Assembly: GCA_009767595.1 (NCBI GenBank)
Contig: VSDK01026071.1
Coordinates: 272,759-336,758, forward strand
Direction: 5' to 3'
Source: Symbiodinium kawagutii
Taxonomy: Eukaryota > Sar > Dinophyceae > Suessiales > Symbiodiniaceae
DNA: 64,000 nucleotides
A program made the translations under genes and the position numbers. Within the stretch, counting starts at the first letter, position 1. The number at the start of each line of letters is the position of its first letter. The notes beneath the pieces were generated by a model. The model saw only the letters and a list, made by a program, of their open reading frames with translations, did no database searches and was not told the DNA's origin. This document shows positions 44,980 through 56,692 of this stretch, in pieces.

Positions 44980-45674
44980 TACTGAATCCCGACATGCCGA
45001 CCCGAAGGGCCTCTAAAGGGTTGAGATTCCCCGCTACACCAGGGGAACTGTGGGGGGAGTTGACATGGGAATCACCGGTGACGGAGGTACCCCGAAGGGT
45101 GTCTATTCTTAGAATCCTTCCTCCCAACTGACTGGATAGAGGTGAAGAGGTACTCTTCTGTGGACATCCTGGCTTTTTCCAGCAATGGGCCAGCATTACT
45201 ACAAGAGTCGTGTCAGTTACATTCCATTGTCATCCCGGGATTCAAGTACCTGTTCTTCATTATGAATGGGCATCTAACTGTTGAATTGTTGTGGAACGTG
45301 ACCAGGTTTCAGGTCCGCCCAGGCCTCACAAGCAAGTGTGCAGCATGGGAAAGAGAGAGAAAACCTTCTGAATTTATTGTATGGTCACTAGTTGCTTTCT
45401 CTGCATGATTTGCGTAGGTATGGTTGCTTCTGTGTTGATTCTTGGTATTGTTGATCATATGGTTGATTCTGATTGAGTATTGTCGATCATGGTTAACGAT
45501 TCATTGCAAGGATGAATTGACACTTGTTAAAACGATGATTTAAACCATTATTCAGAATTCATCATAATGTTGATATGTGCTGATCATTGTCAATGCTGAT
45601 CAGATTTAGGCATGATTGTTGATCATGTTTGGTCATGATTTTTGGATGCTAGAGGATGGCTATTGTGGTCCCAG
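44980..45674. other. no firm gene; one candidate frame
   Basis: After GATAG at 45,140 two + frames are open and protein-like (VKRYSSVDILAFSSNGPALL or VLFCGHPGFFQQWASITTRV). They cannot both code and I cannot choose. Confidence 0.3.
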
Positions 45675-45808
45675 CCATCGATCTTTGCGCTCCGCCGTGG
45701 ATGTTCCGCGTCAGGTGGAGTCCAAAGAGACACAGAAGGAAGACCTGCCGCAGGCGAAGCTGAAGCGACGGGCACAACGGTGGAAGGCCACAGAAACAGC
45801 CATGGCTG
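45675..45808 (+). CDS. exon, basic helix
   Basis: Acceptor GGTCCCAG, donor GTGCGG. Reads HRSLRSAVDVPRQVESKETQ, KEDLPQAKLKRRAQRWKATE. Lys/Glu/Gln-rich, likely helical or coiled coil. Confidence 0.55.
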
Positions 45809-45813
45809 GTGCG

Positions 45814-45978
45814 GAGAAATGGGGACCCCCCAAAGTTATGGTTGGTTTATTACTTATGAATGGTGAATATTTGATGATTTGGGGGTATCCCTATTTCTCC
45901 CAGAATGGTGGGTTTATGAACTTTGAATGGTGAATATTGGATTATAATAGCAGGTACCTCTATTTTGAGAGACCACCA
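45814..45978. repeat. TIR element copy 12 (nested or double)
   Basis: GAGAAATGGGGACCCCCCAA, then AAGTTATGGTTGGTTTATTA and TTGATGATTTGGGGGTATCC, then a second right half ending TCTATTTTGAGAGACCACC. It starts 5 nt after the exon's inferred end. Confidence 0.75.
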
Positions 45979-46177
45979 GATGGGTGAAACTCCAAAGAGT
46001 TTGGGGAATAACCTGCAATAACTGACGGAACAACATGCAAGAACTACTTTAACATCAAACAATGGGAAATCACATGGAATAACTGGGGATAATTAGCTTA
46101 ACATTGAAAATTTTGGGGTACATGGAAAAACATCATTTCTTTGTAGCTCAGCATCAACTGGGGAATGATTACTGTAG

Positions 46178-46295
46178 CCTTACATGGAAGAAAGCGAGAC
46201 ACGTGGAGCAGGATTTCTTCCGCCGTCACCTTGCGACGTCCCAGGCTTTGCTACGTTTCCTCGGCGGCAGTGTCTTGATGGCGGTCCTTGCACAG
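46178..46295 (+). CDS. exon, helical
   Basis: Acceptor TTACTGTAG, donor GTCAGA. Reads LTWKKARHVEQDFFRRHLAT, SQALLRFLGGSVLMAVLAQ. A basic helix is followed by a hydrophobic one. Confidence 0.55.
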
Positions 46296-47526
46296 GTCAG
46301 ATCAGCACCACGGCGGTGGTCCAACAGCAACATTCACAGAAGTTGAATGGAAAAACGAAGATGGATGGAATGGTTGACAAATTAACCACCAATTGATAGC
46401 ATGTAGTGGTTGGTTAGTAGCACTTAATGATTAATCACTCTGACCATTAGAAAGTCACCAATTAACGATCATGAAGGATAATCATTAGCCATATGATTAG
46501 CAAATTCCATTAGCATCGTCTATCAACAATATTATTGTCAATGATATAGCTATCAATCGTAAGCCACAATCAGCCATAATCATCAACCATATAATAACCA
46601 CAAATGGCCACAGTAAAGGATCATCAGCTGCATACAGTTTCAGCTGTGTCTAGGGACACCAATCTTTGGCGACCACAAGCAATGATGAAAGCCTGGATGT
46701 TTGTTGACTAGACTAGATGTAAATAGGCTTAGATAGTTACGGTTGCATTTGATGGAAAATATGTTAACGATGTGAATACCATTACATATGCAATCCCAAA
46801 AGCTCATCAGTCAGTGTTCTCTGGATATAGTTCTGACCAAGCATTCGGAGTAATTGGTCCAGCAGTCCATGGTGTCAACAAACTGCTGGTTTCCAGAGTT
46901 GAGCAATGACATTAGATTTGGAATGGTAGGGTGACAATTAATCACCATCATCAACCAAGGCCACCATTCACCACCACCAAGGTATAGTTGCTTACTATAG
47001 CCGGCGGTTGAGTATCAACCATTTTCAACCAGCACCATGACTGGACATTGTGAAACATTACCTGCAACAGCCATCACTCACTAGCTGTATGATGAAGCTC
47101 TGTAAATGGTGATCAACCATCAGAGATTTTGATAAACCATTATTGATGAGTACCAGTGTAGCATCATATTTTGCAAAATGTATTGTTATTACCATCCACG
47201 TCAGTTACAATCATTATTGGAAACTGTTGAACCATTACACCCGTAGTCATTGCCATCATGACAAGCCGTTATAAACACTTGGCCGTCATTGCTGCTGTTG
47301 TTACCGTTGTCAGCCACATATTAATATCTATTCATCACATTTCATCACCCAATTCTCCACCATTCTCAACCATTATCAACCATTCTCAACCATTCTCAAC
47401 CATTGTCAACCATTCTCAACCATTATCAGCCATTATCAACCCCTATCAGCCCTTATTAACAAGGAACCACCGGTTCTTGATATCCCGCCACCCGTAGCCC
47501 ACGACAGGCCTCTTTCTTGGGTCGCA

Positions 47527-47796
47527 TTAAGGCGGGATCTGAAGTCCCGTCTGTGTCGGCCTAGCGCCTGATGCAGGTCCGCGGGGCGCAGCGTTGGGTC
47601 CTGGGAGGTACGGCTGAGCCATGGCCAAGTCACAGCCCTTCAGCTGGTCCCGCAGGGGATAGGTCGACCGCGGGTCCACCATTCGTCTCATGGCTCGGGC
47701 CCAAGTAATTGGTGAAACCAAATGCCGGAGCCCATCTTTTTTCATATCATACCATAGGGATGGCCCAGTGACAAGCCAAAGATTTGGATGAACCAC
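47527..47796 (-). CDS. possible minus-strand gene fragment
   Basis: Reads ...HLVSPITWARAMRRMVDPRS, TYPLRDQLKGCDLAMAQPYL and stops at IPP. Its GC content contrasts with the flanks. It may be a fragment of a mobile element or an antisense gene; family not recognised. Confidence 0.3.
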   Translation of the reverse strand: MVHPNLWLVTGPSLWYDMKKDGLRHLVSPITWARAMRRMVDPRSTYPLRDQLKGCDLAMAQPYLPGPNAAPRGPASGARPTQTGLQIPP

Positions 47797-47956
47797 CCTA
47801 GATTTAGTTGGGTTAGGTACGCTATGATCACTTCATATGGCTATTGACTTGGAATATATTCCAGTTGCCCCAGGCCACATCCAAGTTGGTAATAGAGACG
47901 CCTTGCGATCTTTGCATTTTCCATCCATGCTGATGGGGTTACAACACATTTTGCAT

Positions 47957-48054
47957 GTGGGTGTTTCTTAAAATTGGACCCCAAAAATGGTTTTTGAACT
48001 GTGAATGATCAATATTGGATGATTTTAGGGGTCCCCTATGTTGAGAAACACCCA
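47957..48054. repeat. TIR element copy 13 (complete)
   Basis: Left GTGGGTGTTTCTTAAAATTG, right CCTATGTTGAGAAACACCCA; core AATGGTTTTTGAACTGTGAA and AATATTGGATGATTTTAGGG. Confidence 0.8.
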
Positions 48055-48520
48055 TTCAACTCTGTTGCTTTTGCCTGGGAACAGCTCGACATTACGTTCT
48101 GATGACACATAGTACATGAGGATGCAAACCGAACGCCCAAAGCAATAGATTTGACTCTGTTAATTACCATGATTCTTTGTCGTATTGGTCAATGTACTTT
48201 ATCAATGTTGGTCAGTATCCCTATGAGTTTGCGGTTTTATCAACCCATGCTATCAACATGTGCTTAAGCGTACACACATGACACGTTGTATGTGTACTTG
48301 CAGATGCACATGCATTTTCCCGACTTGACTGTAGTTTGTCGGTAACATAGACGCGAAAAAGAAATCTTGTGCACACTTGTAGTCACCAACAGACAATACA
48401 CATTCATCTGCGGCCTTTCAGCTTCATATTTACATGCAAGCATTCAGGTGTGATATGCATTGATCAGACGGTGTGTGCGACTATATGTGTAAGATATCTC
48501 CTTTATCACATGATCACCAG

Positions 48521-48649
48521 AAGTTCCAAGGATCGCGAGATGGAAAACACGCTTGTTACGCCCTGCCTCAGCTTTGGTCATGCATCATTTTCTTGTCACG
48601 AACCATTCGCTCGACCTTGTATTGCATGGGACTGCCTTCCGTCTGCCAG
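48521..48649 (+). CDS. exon, 43 codons, hydrophobic segment
   Basis: Exactly 43 codons between GATCACCAG and GTTTGA. Reads KFQGSRDGKHACYALPQLWS, CIIFLSRTIRSTLYCMGLPS. A second frame is open too. The hydrophobic stretch could be membrane-associated. Confidence 0.4.
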
Positions 48650-48659
48650 GTTTGAATGA

Positions 48660-48998
48660 CAGGTCCATTTGAGAGCAGGATCTTTGCACGATGGGCACAC
48701 ATTGGCAATTGTTTCAAGTGGTGAAGATTGCCTGTGGGTCAAACTTTCTGAGTTGGTGGCACGGCTAAAGACTGCCTGCAGGAAATTCAACCAACGTTTT
48801 TTTGCGAAGCATTTTGACCTGCTGCAATTTCTCTCGATCTTGGGCTCCGGGCTCCCGCGAAGCCCTTCCCAATTTGAGACCACAAAAGGGCTCACGGCCA
48901 TCTGGCCAGTTCCGTGTTGCAGTTGGACCGTGGTTTGCTGGGCAGCATGGCAGAACTCCGAGAAAACTATGGCAGTACTTCCGAGCCACGATCAATGA
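48660..48998 (+). CDS. 109-codon open frame, strand uncertain
   Basis: The + frame reads AIVSSGEDCLWVKLSELVAR, LKTACRKFNQRFFAKHFDLL, QFLSILGSGLPRS. The minus strand has a comparable frame (...ETIANVCPSCKDPALKWTC). Only one can be real. The + reading has plausible helices; the minus one has a CPSC pair. Confidence 0.3.
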   Translation, partial: QVHLRAGSLHDGHTLAIVSSGEDCLWVKLSELVARLKTACRKFNQRFFAKHFDLLQFLSILGSGLPRSPSQFETTKGLTAIWPVPCCSWTVVCWAAWQNSEKTMAVLPSHDQ

Positions 48999-49815
48999 CT
49001 ATAAAGAAACGACATGCCCTGGATCAACCAATAACCACCTGGCTGGTTGGTTTAAACATGTTTTTGTGTTCACGAATGTGTGTGATGGTTGGTCGATTGA
49101 CGAGTATCCCCCAGGATGGATTACAACCACCAACCAGTTAAATTGTGTTCATTGCTATCAGTACAAGCATTAATGAGTTGATTGAGAGGGATGGTTCAAC
49201 CATCAACCAGCCACATCGAACCCAACGAATCCCAACGATAGTTCATGATCGGATGTTGTGAACAAGCTATGTATGACCTGCAACCAATTCAGAAGAAGCT
49301 AGCTGAATAGGAAGTCCGTGTTTCTGTCAGTTAGTACATCGACCAAGAAGGCTGAAAAAACATAGTACAGCTTGACTGTCTAACAGGGATGGGGCTCATT
49401 GGAGCTGTTGATGAATTTATGGGAACCCCAAAACTCTAGATTTCAGTAGAACGAATCTGGGCAATGGATCTGTTTGATTGCTTCAAGCACTTTGAACCTG
49501 CAACCACGAGTCAGTGACTGCACTGTTCAAGCTGAGCTACGTCGAGATGTCGAGTCAAGAAAGAATAAGCTATGATGCGTATATGAGACACATATAGAAT
49601 CACATAGACACATGGTATACACACAAAAAAGCATTTGTATATACACGTAGATAATGATAGATCATGTATTCGTATGATTTTGTGTTTATTTATTTGTCTT
49701 TGGACAATGATTTTGAACTAGTTAGTATCTTCAACAAATTCATACCGTCACCACATGCTTCAACTGGGATGTTCCAGCGAGAAAAAAATGAGGCGAATGA
49801 AAGCAACCGATTCAG

Positions 49816-50006
49816 GTCCACGTCACCCCTTGAGCAACACGCAGTCATCTCCCCACCAGTTGGTTGACACTGCAAGACCATCGACGCTGCAGCCATTCAC
49901 CGCTTTGAAGGATGCACAAAGCACCCACCGCGTTGCAAAGCTTACCGGCGCTGTGCCACGTGAGCACCAAGAGACCCAGTTCTTGTGGCAACTGCGACGG
50001 GGGTGA
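49816..50006 (+). CDS. exon, hydrophilic
   Basis: Acceptor CGATTCAG; runs to TGA at 50,004-50,006. Reads PRHPLSNTQSSPHQLVDTAR, PSTLQPFTALKDAQSTHRVA, KLTGAVPREHQETQFLWQLR. Low complexity; possibly a disordered linker. Confidence 0.45.
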
Positions 50007-53000
50007 CATTTTCCGCCGTTTCAGAGATTGGGCCGGGTCACGGAATCAAAGCCGAAAGTAACTGCATCATTTTGATGAGTTGTCTGCTGCCTTCCAGGTC
50101 TGGTCAAGACTCATTGTGGCCACACAGAAACTTGCGCCCCAATTCCTTGTGCAGTAAGCCGATTCGCCGATGATGCCCCCTGCCATCTCTATTCATGCAT
50201 TGTTGTGATTGAATGTAGATCTTACAAGCAACTTCCTACAGCGCAGGGTATACATCCAGAGCCATGCCGAAAATTCATTTTCAGTGAAGAACTGAGTTTT
50301 GAGACGAACCCCTGCTAGGCTAACATCTCAAAAATGAACAGAACATGTCGAGATTTGTTCTGGCTCATGTTATGAGTAGCTGTGAATGCAACCATTTTTG
50401 GATTGCGTGTATGCAGCAAGCAATATTGCTATGGATCAATACTATGCCGCACTAATTTTAGTCAGTGCATATCCCAGTAAAGAGTGCAGTGAAGTGGCAG
50501 TGCTGCTGGTGATCTGGTACGGAAAACAAGGCTTGCTTTTTCGGTTATCCTCTCTTGTGATTCTCCAGTTGTTTGGTGTGACTGGATGATTCACAGAAGC
50601 TATGGTCACCATATCAACGTTTATTAAGAGCTGCAACTGGTCCCCGGTAATCATGGCCCCAACTGTGCAACTATAACTGGGGCTGTCCGTGGGAGTGTGC
50701 CCAATTTGAAGGATTTCTTTGGTTCACCACCCGCGGCAGCCTGGGCAGACCCCACGAGATCCCAACGTCGCTTCTGATCACCGCCAAGGCTACCAGACCA
50801 TTGCCATGGCTCGGTTCACAACTGGACTGTTCTATTACATATATCTTCAAGTTGGTAATTTATGCTTTATATCTAATTTAATTTGTAAATGAATTGATAT
50901 ATCTCTTCATGTGAATTTATCCACTGAATCTTTGCTGTCTCCGGTTGGTTCCATGGAAATTGAATGCAGGTTTCTCTCAAAATTGCGAGAACAAATACTC
51001 TAACTAGTCATTTTATGTAGGATCAAAACGGCTGCCGACTTGACCAACATACACACGACACGCGACACAGACACGCAATTTTCGGGCATTATCGGCTTCT
51101 CCCCACTGCACCTGATCCGTTGCTCCCTCGTTTGCTTGGGAAGGACGACTTGAATCGGACCAGGGCCACTTGTGAATCGATATGAATGACACATCTAATT
51201 GATTGTTGACAATTCATTGGGCCATTGGCGATTACTGCATGCAATCATTGCGGCTTGTTAACACATGCAAACAATACAGTATAGCTGTTTACTTAACAGA
51301 ACAAGATGGCATCACACTTGTTCTATGTTTCACCCTACCCTGAGATGATTGTACCCAAATTGAGATTGCTCGCGTTTTCGGGGATGGGCGGTTCCACTGA
51401 CAAGAAGTGTTTGTTCGTCTTCAAGGCTATGCCAGTCACAGGCGATATGCAGCTCTTTTTGATTTCCAGTTCAGGTATCCGGGAGCCATGGTGGTAGAAG
51501 TCCAAGAATGGTCTTTTCTCAGAGGTACACCATGAGCAACCAAGAGGTCATAATCATCGACGGCATTTTGGGCTTAGTTAAGTCTTGGGGAAAGGGGGAA
51601 AGGCTTGGCCCATGGCTCTGCCCTGAAAATCGCAGCTGTGTACGGCAGGACGTGGGGTATGCATATTTTCCCCAAGCTGCTGCACCACCAAAATCGGGAA
51701 TCGGTTGCTCGTTTCACTCAGGCAAAGGCATTGCTGTTATGTCCAATGGAGGCTGGTAACTTGACCCAAAACGCCTGAGTAATCCCAAAATAGGATGTCC
51801 CTAAAACCCTGAGCATTGCATCACAGTCAGGTTTTCGTGTCAGTTTTCCTTGAGGGTGGGGATGGTAGCTAGGCTTTCTTTGCATTGAAAGTGCCCAGTT
51901 CAAGTTGCACAGAACGAGTGGTGCGACGCAGATCATACCGTACAGTTCGACGGCGCCGCACGGGTTTAGATCTTTTACATTAGTCTGGGCAGCGACATTC
52001 ATTAGTGGCACAAGTAGAGTTCGGTACATCTCTACCAGTAAGATATGAGATGATATGAGGAGGGCACTCGACAAACCACCAGATATGTCATCACAGGGGG
52101 AAGCAATTGGCCGGCCAAGATCTTAGGGGAAGCTACTGAAACTATTCCAAAGTAGTTTGGATCTTCACAGAAACATCAGAAACTACTTGGTAGGGACATA
52201 TGAGATGACCGCCAGTTTCTGGGTCTTATTGCGAAACAGTAGAGTTTGTTTGTACGCTTGCCCTGTTTGTGAGTAACTCAACCGGCAGTGCTAATTCGTG
52301 AATCGATAGAAAATAAAGATGTTTCTGTTTACCATATTTTCTACTGCAGTTTTACCACATTTACCCTATTTTTGATGAATGTTTACCAGGTGGTACTGGG
52401 TGGTAGGTTTTGGCATCAGCTCACCGGCCGGTCAGCCATGCTGTTTACAGCAGCCGGAGGGCTTAACCATTGCGGGGGTGACCCGGGAAGGCTTCCTTTT
52501 AAGGTCATATCCTTGTTGCTCAAACTCAGCTGTAAAGACCTGAGTGTTTTTGTTGGACAACTTTTACAGTATATATGTATATATAGTTAATTGCTGGTAC
52601 TTTGATGTACTTCGACGCATTTCCCAGACCCATCAGCTCGGCACAATCCTTGCGTCGTGCAGCAATATTGGACTTACGCACGGTTTGAACCACGCAGCAA
52701 GTGTTTGGGAGTTTGGGAGCGCCCAAGCTGTAAAACAGCGATCTATAGAAGAGTCTTTCAATAGGGCGACAAATGACTGAGATCTTTTGAGGTATTTGTT
52801 CCCAATCATATAGATGATTTGGTGGATGCAATGAAAGGCAAAAATGACAAACAGAAGGCAACACTTATGTTTTTTTAATATCCGGAATAGTTATCACTTT
52901 TTTCTGTAATGAGGAGAGTCTTGAATCAACAGGATGATCACAAACATGATGAAACGTCCTTCAATTTTGCAATGATTGCAACCCACCGAGTTTATTCTCA

Positions 53001-53315
53001 ACATGGCTGACATTAACAACCCCCTCTTGGCCGATCATAACAATTTGTGGACTGAAATCCACAGCATAAATGGCGAACCGGAACAGTGTTCTTCCCTGCA
53101 AAGAAGGCCACCTTTCAGCGAAAAATCACCCCTTTATCCAGCCTGGCGAAAGGGGGTTGCCATGTTGGATACAGGGGATTTCCTGTTGAGAATAACGGCT
53201 CAACAAATTGTGAACGAGAACGTCCTTGGACATCTGGGGCCCCGACTTGAAATGCTCCAAGAGCACAATTTTCCTGATTAATTTCAGTTACCAGTTCAGT
53301 TTCGAACAATGAATT
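50007..53315. other. mostly non-coding; several weak ORFs
   Basis: ATG-led frames at 51,306-51,497 (starts MASHLFYVSPYPEMIV) and 51,508-51,759, and one at 52,976-53,281, are open but lack recognisable domains. A frame near 50,705-50,880 (GFLWFTTRGSLGRPHEIPTS) is another weak candidate. Confidence 0.3.
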
Positions 53316-53845
53316 TACATGAATCTACTAAAGATTGCCAATAGTAATTTTCAATTACCAATTGAATTGCAAATAATGCGTCTACTATAGATTGCCAACA
53401 GTAATTTTCAATTGCCAATTGAATTGCAAATAATGAATCTACTAGAGATTGCCAATAGTAATTTTCAATTACCAATTGAATTGCAAAAAATGAATCTACT
53501 ATAGATTGCCAATAGTAATTTTCAATTGCCAATTGAATTGCAAATAATGAATCTACTAGAGATTGCCAATAGTAATTTTCAATTACCAATTGAATTGCAA
53601 AAAATGAATCTACTATAGATTGCCAATAGTAATTTTCAATTGCCAATTGAATTGCAAATAATGAATCTACTAGAGATTGCCAATAGTAATTTTCAATTAC
53701 CAATTGAATTGCAAAAAATGAATCTACTATAGATTGCCAATAGTAATTTTCAATTGCCAATTGAATTGCAAATAATGAATCTACTAGAGATTGCCAATAG
53801 TATTTTTCAATTACCAATTGAATTTCGAATAATAAAGTTAGATTG
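53316..53845. repeat. 57-bp satellite with 114-bp higher-order unit
   Basis: About nine 57-bp units (AATGAATCTACTAtAGATTG...). Two variants alternate: CTATAG with CAATTGCC, and CTAGAG with CAATTACC. 57 bp is 19 codons, so a minus-strand frame stays open for 173 codons with repeats of YYWQSLVDSLFAIQL and YYWQSIVDSFFAIQL. Confidence 0.9.
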
Positions 53846-53960
53846 CCAATAATGAATGTAATTTACCAATTCCTTTTCGAAGCATGATCATTGTCAAAAG
53901 GTTGTCGGGGCATCTCATATTGGGTAAATACCCTGGTACCCTTGGCAGCATCCTTGAAAA

Positions 53961-54043
53961 AGGTGTTTCTCAAAATAGGGGTACCCCAAATCATCCCATT
54001 TGCAAACCAACCATCTTTGGGGGTGCCCCATTTTGAGAAACCA
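53961..54043. repeat. TIR element copy 14 (complete, short)
   Basis: Left AGGTGTTTCTCAAAATAGGG, right GCCCCATTTTGAGAAACCA; core CAAATCATCCCATTTGCAAA. Perfectly complementary over CTCAAAAT.GGG. Confidence 0.8.
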
Positions 54044-54457
54044 GGATGTTCAGCCAACGATTTTGTGGGACTTGGCTGAACCATTTGTTTGGGGACTCAT
54101 GCTTAGGACTCATCCCCATATTATGGGAACACAATTCTCTGCGGAGCCGTCGACCCCCCTTTTCGTCGCGAGATGGACATTCACGCGGCAAAAGATGCAG
54201 CCACTGCAGGAAGAAAATCAGGTCAAGGAATAAAAAGCGATGGATTCTTAATATTGAATCAAATTATAGCGAATTGCCAATCAATGTTGAGGGTGCAATT
54301 ATGCAAGACAAGATTGGGAATGCGGTAAATATGCTCCAGCATCCGAACAGCCAACGTTTTGATTCATTCCCAACTTGAGGAAACATCAACCTACTCGACA
54401 TCCATGCGAAGGACTCACATCAATCCGTGGCATCCCTTCATGAAACTCGAGTCCCAG

Positions 54458-54565
54458 AAGGCAGCAGCGAATGGTGCCTGCTTGGGGATGTGAGCGCAGC
54501 CGAGAAGCTGCCCGGATGTTGGTTCAGCTTCAACTCTTGAGGAACCTACCAACTACACTACCAAC
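54458..54565 (+). CDS. candidate exon, TPR-like helix
   Basis: Acceptor GAGTCCCAG. The frame contains CERSREAARMLVQLQLLRNL, similar to a TPR B-helix. No clear GT donor. Confidence 0.3.
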
Positions 54566-54730
54566 CCCCGGCTCCATGTTGCCAGGTCTTCCCCATGACA
54601 GCCAAGCAGAATGGGAACTTCCATCACCTTGGGGGCACCATCCCCTGTTACAAGCGCTCACCGCGTGCACCGCGTGAAGCCATGGTGTGATGGCGAAGCC
54701 ATGGATGCCTTGGCTTCCACCTTTCTTCAG

Positions 54731-54766
54731 GGCACTGGCAGAAGCCCCTGGAAGCATCAGATCGAG
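54731..54766 (+). CDS. mini-exon, 12 codons
   Basis: Between CTTTCTTCAG and GTGAGC: GTGRSPWKHQIE. The splice sites are strong but the exon is very short. Confidence 0.35.
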
Positions 54767-56626
54767 GTGAGCTCGGGGTTCATGGTGATTTGTGGTCATC
54801 ATGGTGGGCTTGATTCCAGCTATGGTGATGGACAGCCATGGTGATTAGTGGCCACCTATGGTGATGGATAGCCAATAGAGATTAGTGGTGGATAACTTGT
54901 TGGTGGTTTTCAACTTTTCTGCTTGACTTTGAGATGATTGGTTTATTGATGAGCATGGTTTCAGAGGAGAGATTCAACCGGTTCAAGCACCAACCAGATA
55001 AACAATTCTTGATAGCAAGAATTGTAAGTAGGCGGATGGCTCAATCAATGGTGAGTAGTAGTGGTATAGTAGCCATTTTGCACCCCGTTTTCGGGACCCT
55101 TTAGCCATGAAGGTCGTTCTGCCACCACACCAGGGTTTCCAACCTCGGTGGCCATGATCCAACCACCTGCATGTGGGGTGGTGGCTTGACAATGGCAGGT
55201 GGCTTCATCTGTAAGTCCTAGGAGCCTGGTGCGCTTGCAAATTTCAGATCAATGCTACGACTTGAGGAAGAAAATGCTCCACAGCCAGAACCAACGATTG
55301 CTATGATTGATTCGAAGCAACCTCTAGCTACATCCATCAACCACCAGCCACAAGCTAACCACCATCAACTATTCATAGCATGACCTATGGAAATAAAGTC
55401 AAAGATGAGTCGCAAGCATCGCCTCGCTACACAGCGTCGGCCAACCACCTGACGGCCCCATGCTTTACCTTGGCCCACCTGGCAGTGGTTCATAGCCCGG
55501 GACACTGATAGCTTCATGGCGATTGACTATCTGTAAGTAAGAGTCAGGTATAAGCTGTATAACTTATCAGCTTAATTGACCTCTGTAAACTTATTGAACT
55601 GATTGACTTGAATAAGGGTCAATTGTTAATTTCATCATTGTAGATTTGATTATTTTAATTGTCAAAAGTCATAACAATCATATACAATGATAGTACATAT
55701 TTGTAGATGAACACTAAAGTTATTCGTTTTCATATTTCTCAACTCGTATCAATTATTTTTGCTTAAAAAGTGTGATCAACGCTACCAGGATGATCCAATC
55801 GGTGAAGCCAAGAGTGATCTGAATATGAACGATGTTTGGAAAGCAATGTCCAAGTCCCGGCTTTTTGTCACATCTCAACTGCAACTTGTAGCAGTTGGTG
55901 GTAGTTGCAGCTCCTGCATTCTACCAGGGGTCGCAGGAATAAAGGTCAACATGGCAGCCCAACATCCCGGGTGGCAACTGAACTTATCTGGGGCCGGATG
56001 GCTAGTTGAGTATGGTTCAAAAGCACCCATCACGAGAAAGATCGTTGATGCCCGGCTAAAAAAGCAGTATGTTTTTGGCTGTTTAGCACCCCTCCTTTGA
56101 GCCACAAAAAGATGTTTCCAGCTTCCGGCCCTTTTCTTGTTTCAGAGCTGTTGTTCGGTATGGCATCATCCAAATTCAGCTTCTGATCTGTAGGCATAGT
56201 CATCACGCGACAATACAAGAAAACTGAGTCAGAATCCAATCGTCGACCTTTTGAGCGGGTCAGCTGGCAACGTGTGATCATAATCCAGTCAATTGTTTAA
56301 TAGAGAAATCATGTTAAGTGCCATGATCCAGTGATAATCAAAATCATCGTATTAATAGTCCAATCATAATCTTAACGACCAAACACAATCTTATGATCCA
56401 GTGAGATATTCATCATATTCATGATTGATCCTAGTCATTCGTCATAATCCACTGGAATATCACAATCATAATCATCATGATAATAAGATAATCATAGTCA
56501 TTAATCATAATCACAACACAAAATCAAATAATCATAGTCATTAATTAATCATAATCATAACAATGTCATAACAATCATAATCCAATCTCCCTTGATCCAC
56601 GTTGGGGGTGTTGCTCACCGCCGCAG
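54767..56626. other. intron-like, weak candidates only
   Basis: A 113-codon + frame at 55,759-56,100 (contains MNDVWKAMSKSRLFVTSQLQ) is unplaced. From 56,300 to 56,590 the DNA is a degenerate ATAATCATAGTCATTAATC array. Confidence 0.35.
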
Positions 56627-56692
56627 GCCGTGGATTACGCCCTGAGCGCGCTGCGCGAGGGTCGAAGGAACCTCTTGGTGCAACATGCCACA
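56627..56692 (+). CDS. TPR exon fragment
   Basis: Acceptor CGCCGCAG. Reads AVDYALSALREGRRNLLVQH, a TPR-like helix with strong G/C-rich third positions. The frame continues to TGA at 56,705-56,707. The donor is unclear. Confidence 0.45.

Larger units (their letters stand above)
46296..48520. other. intron-like; CAACCATTCTC array; minus ORF
   Basis: 47,339-47,455 is an 11-bp CAACCATTCTC array. A GC-rich block at 47,470-47,720 is described separately. The rest is AT-rich with no supported exon. Confidence 0.4.

Noticed and set aside
53316..53845. CRISPR-like regular repeats
   Set aside because: Units are contiguous without unique spacers, and the context is eukaryotic.
55470..55500. P-loop-like LYLGPPGSGS
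   Set aside because: Ends in a stop directly after, lacks the Lys of a Walker A motif, and other frames are as good.
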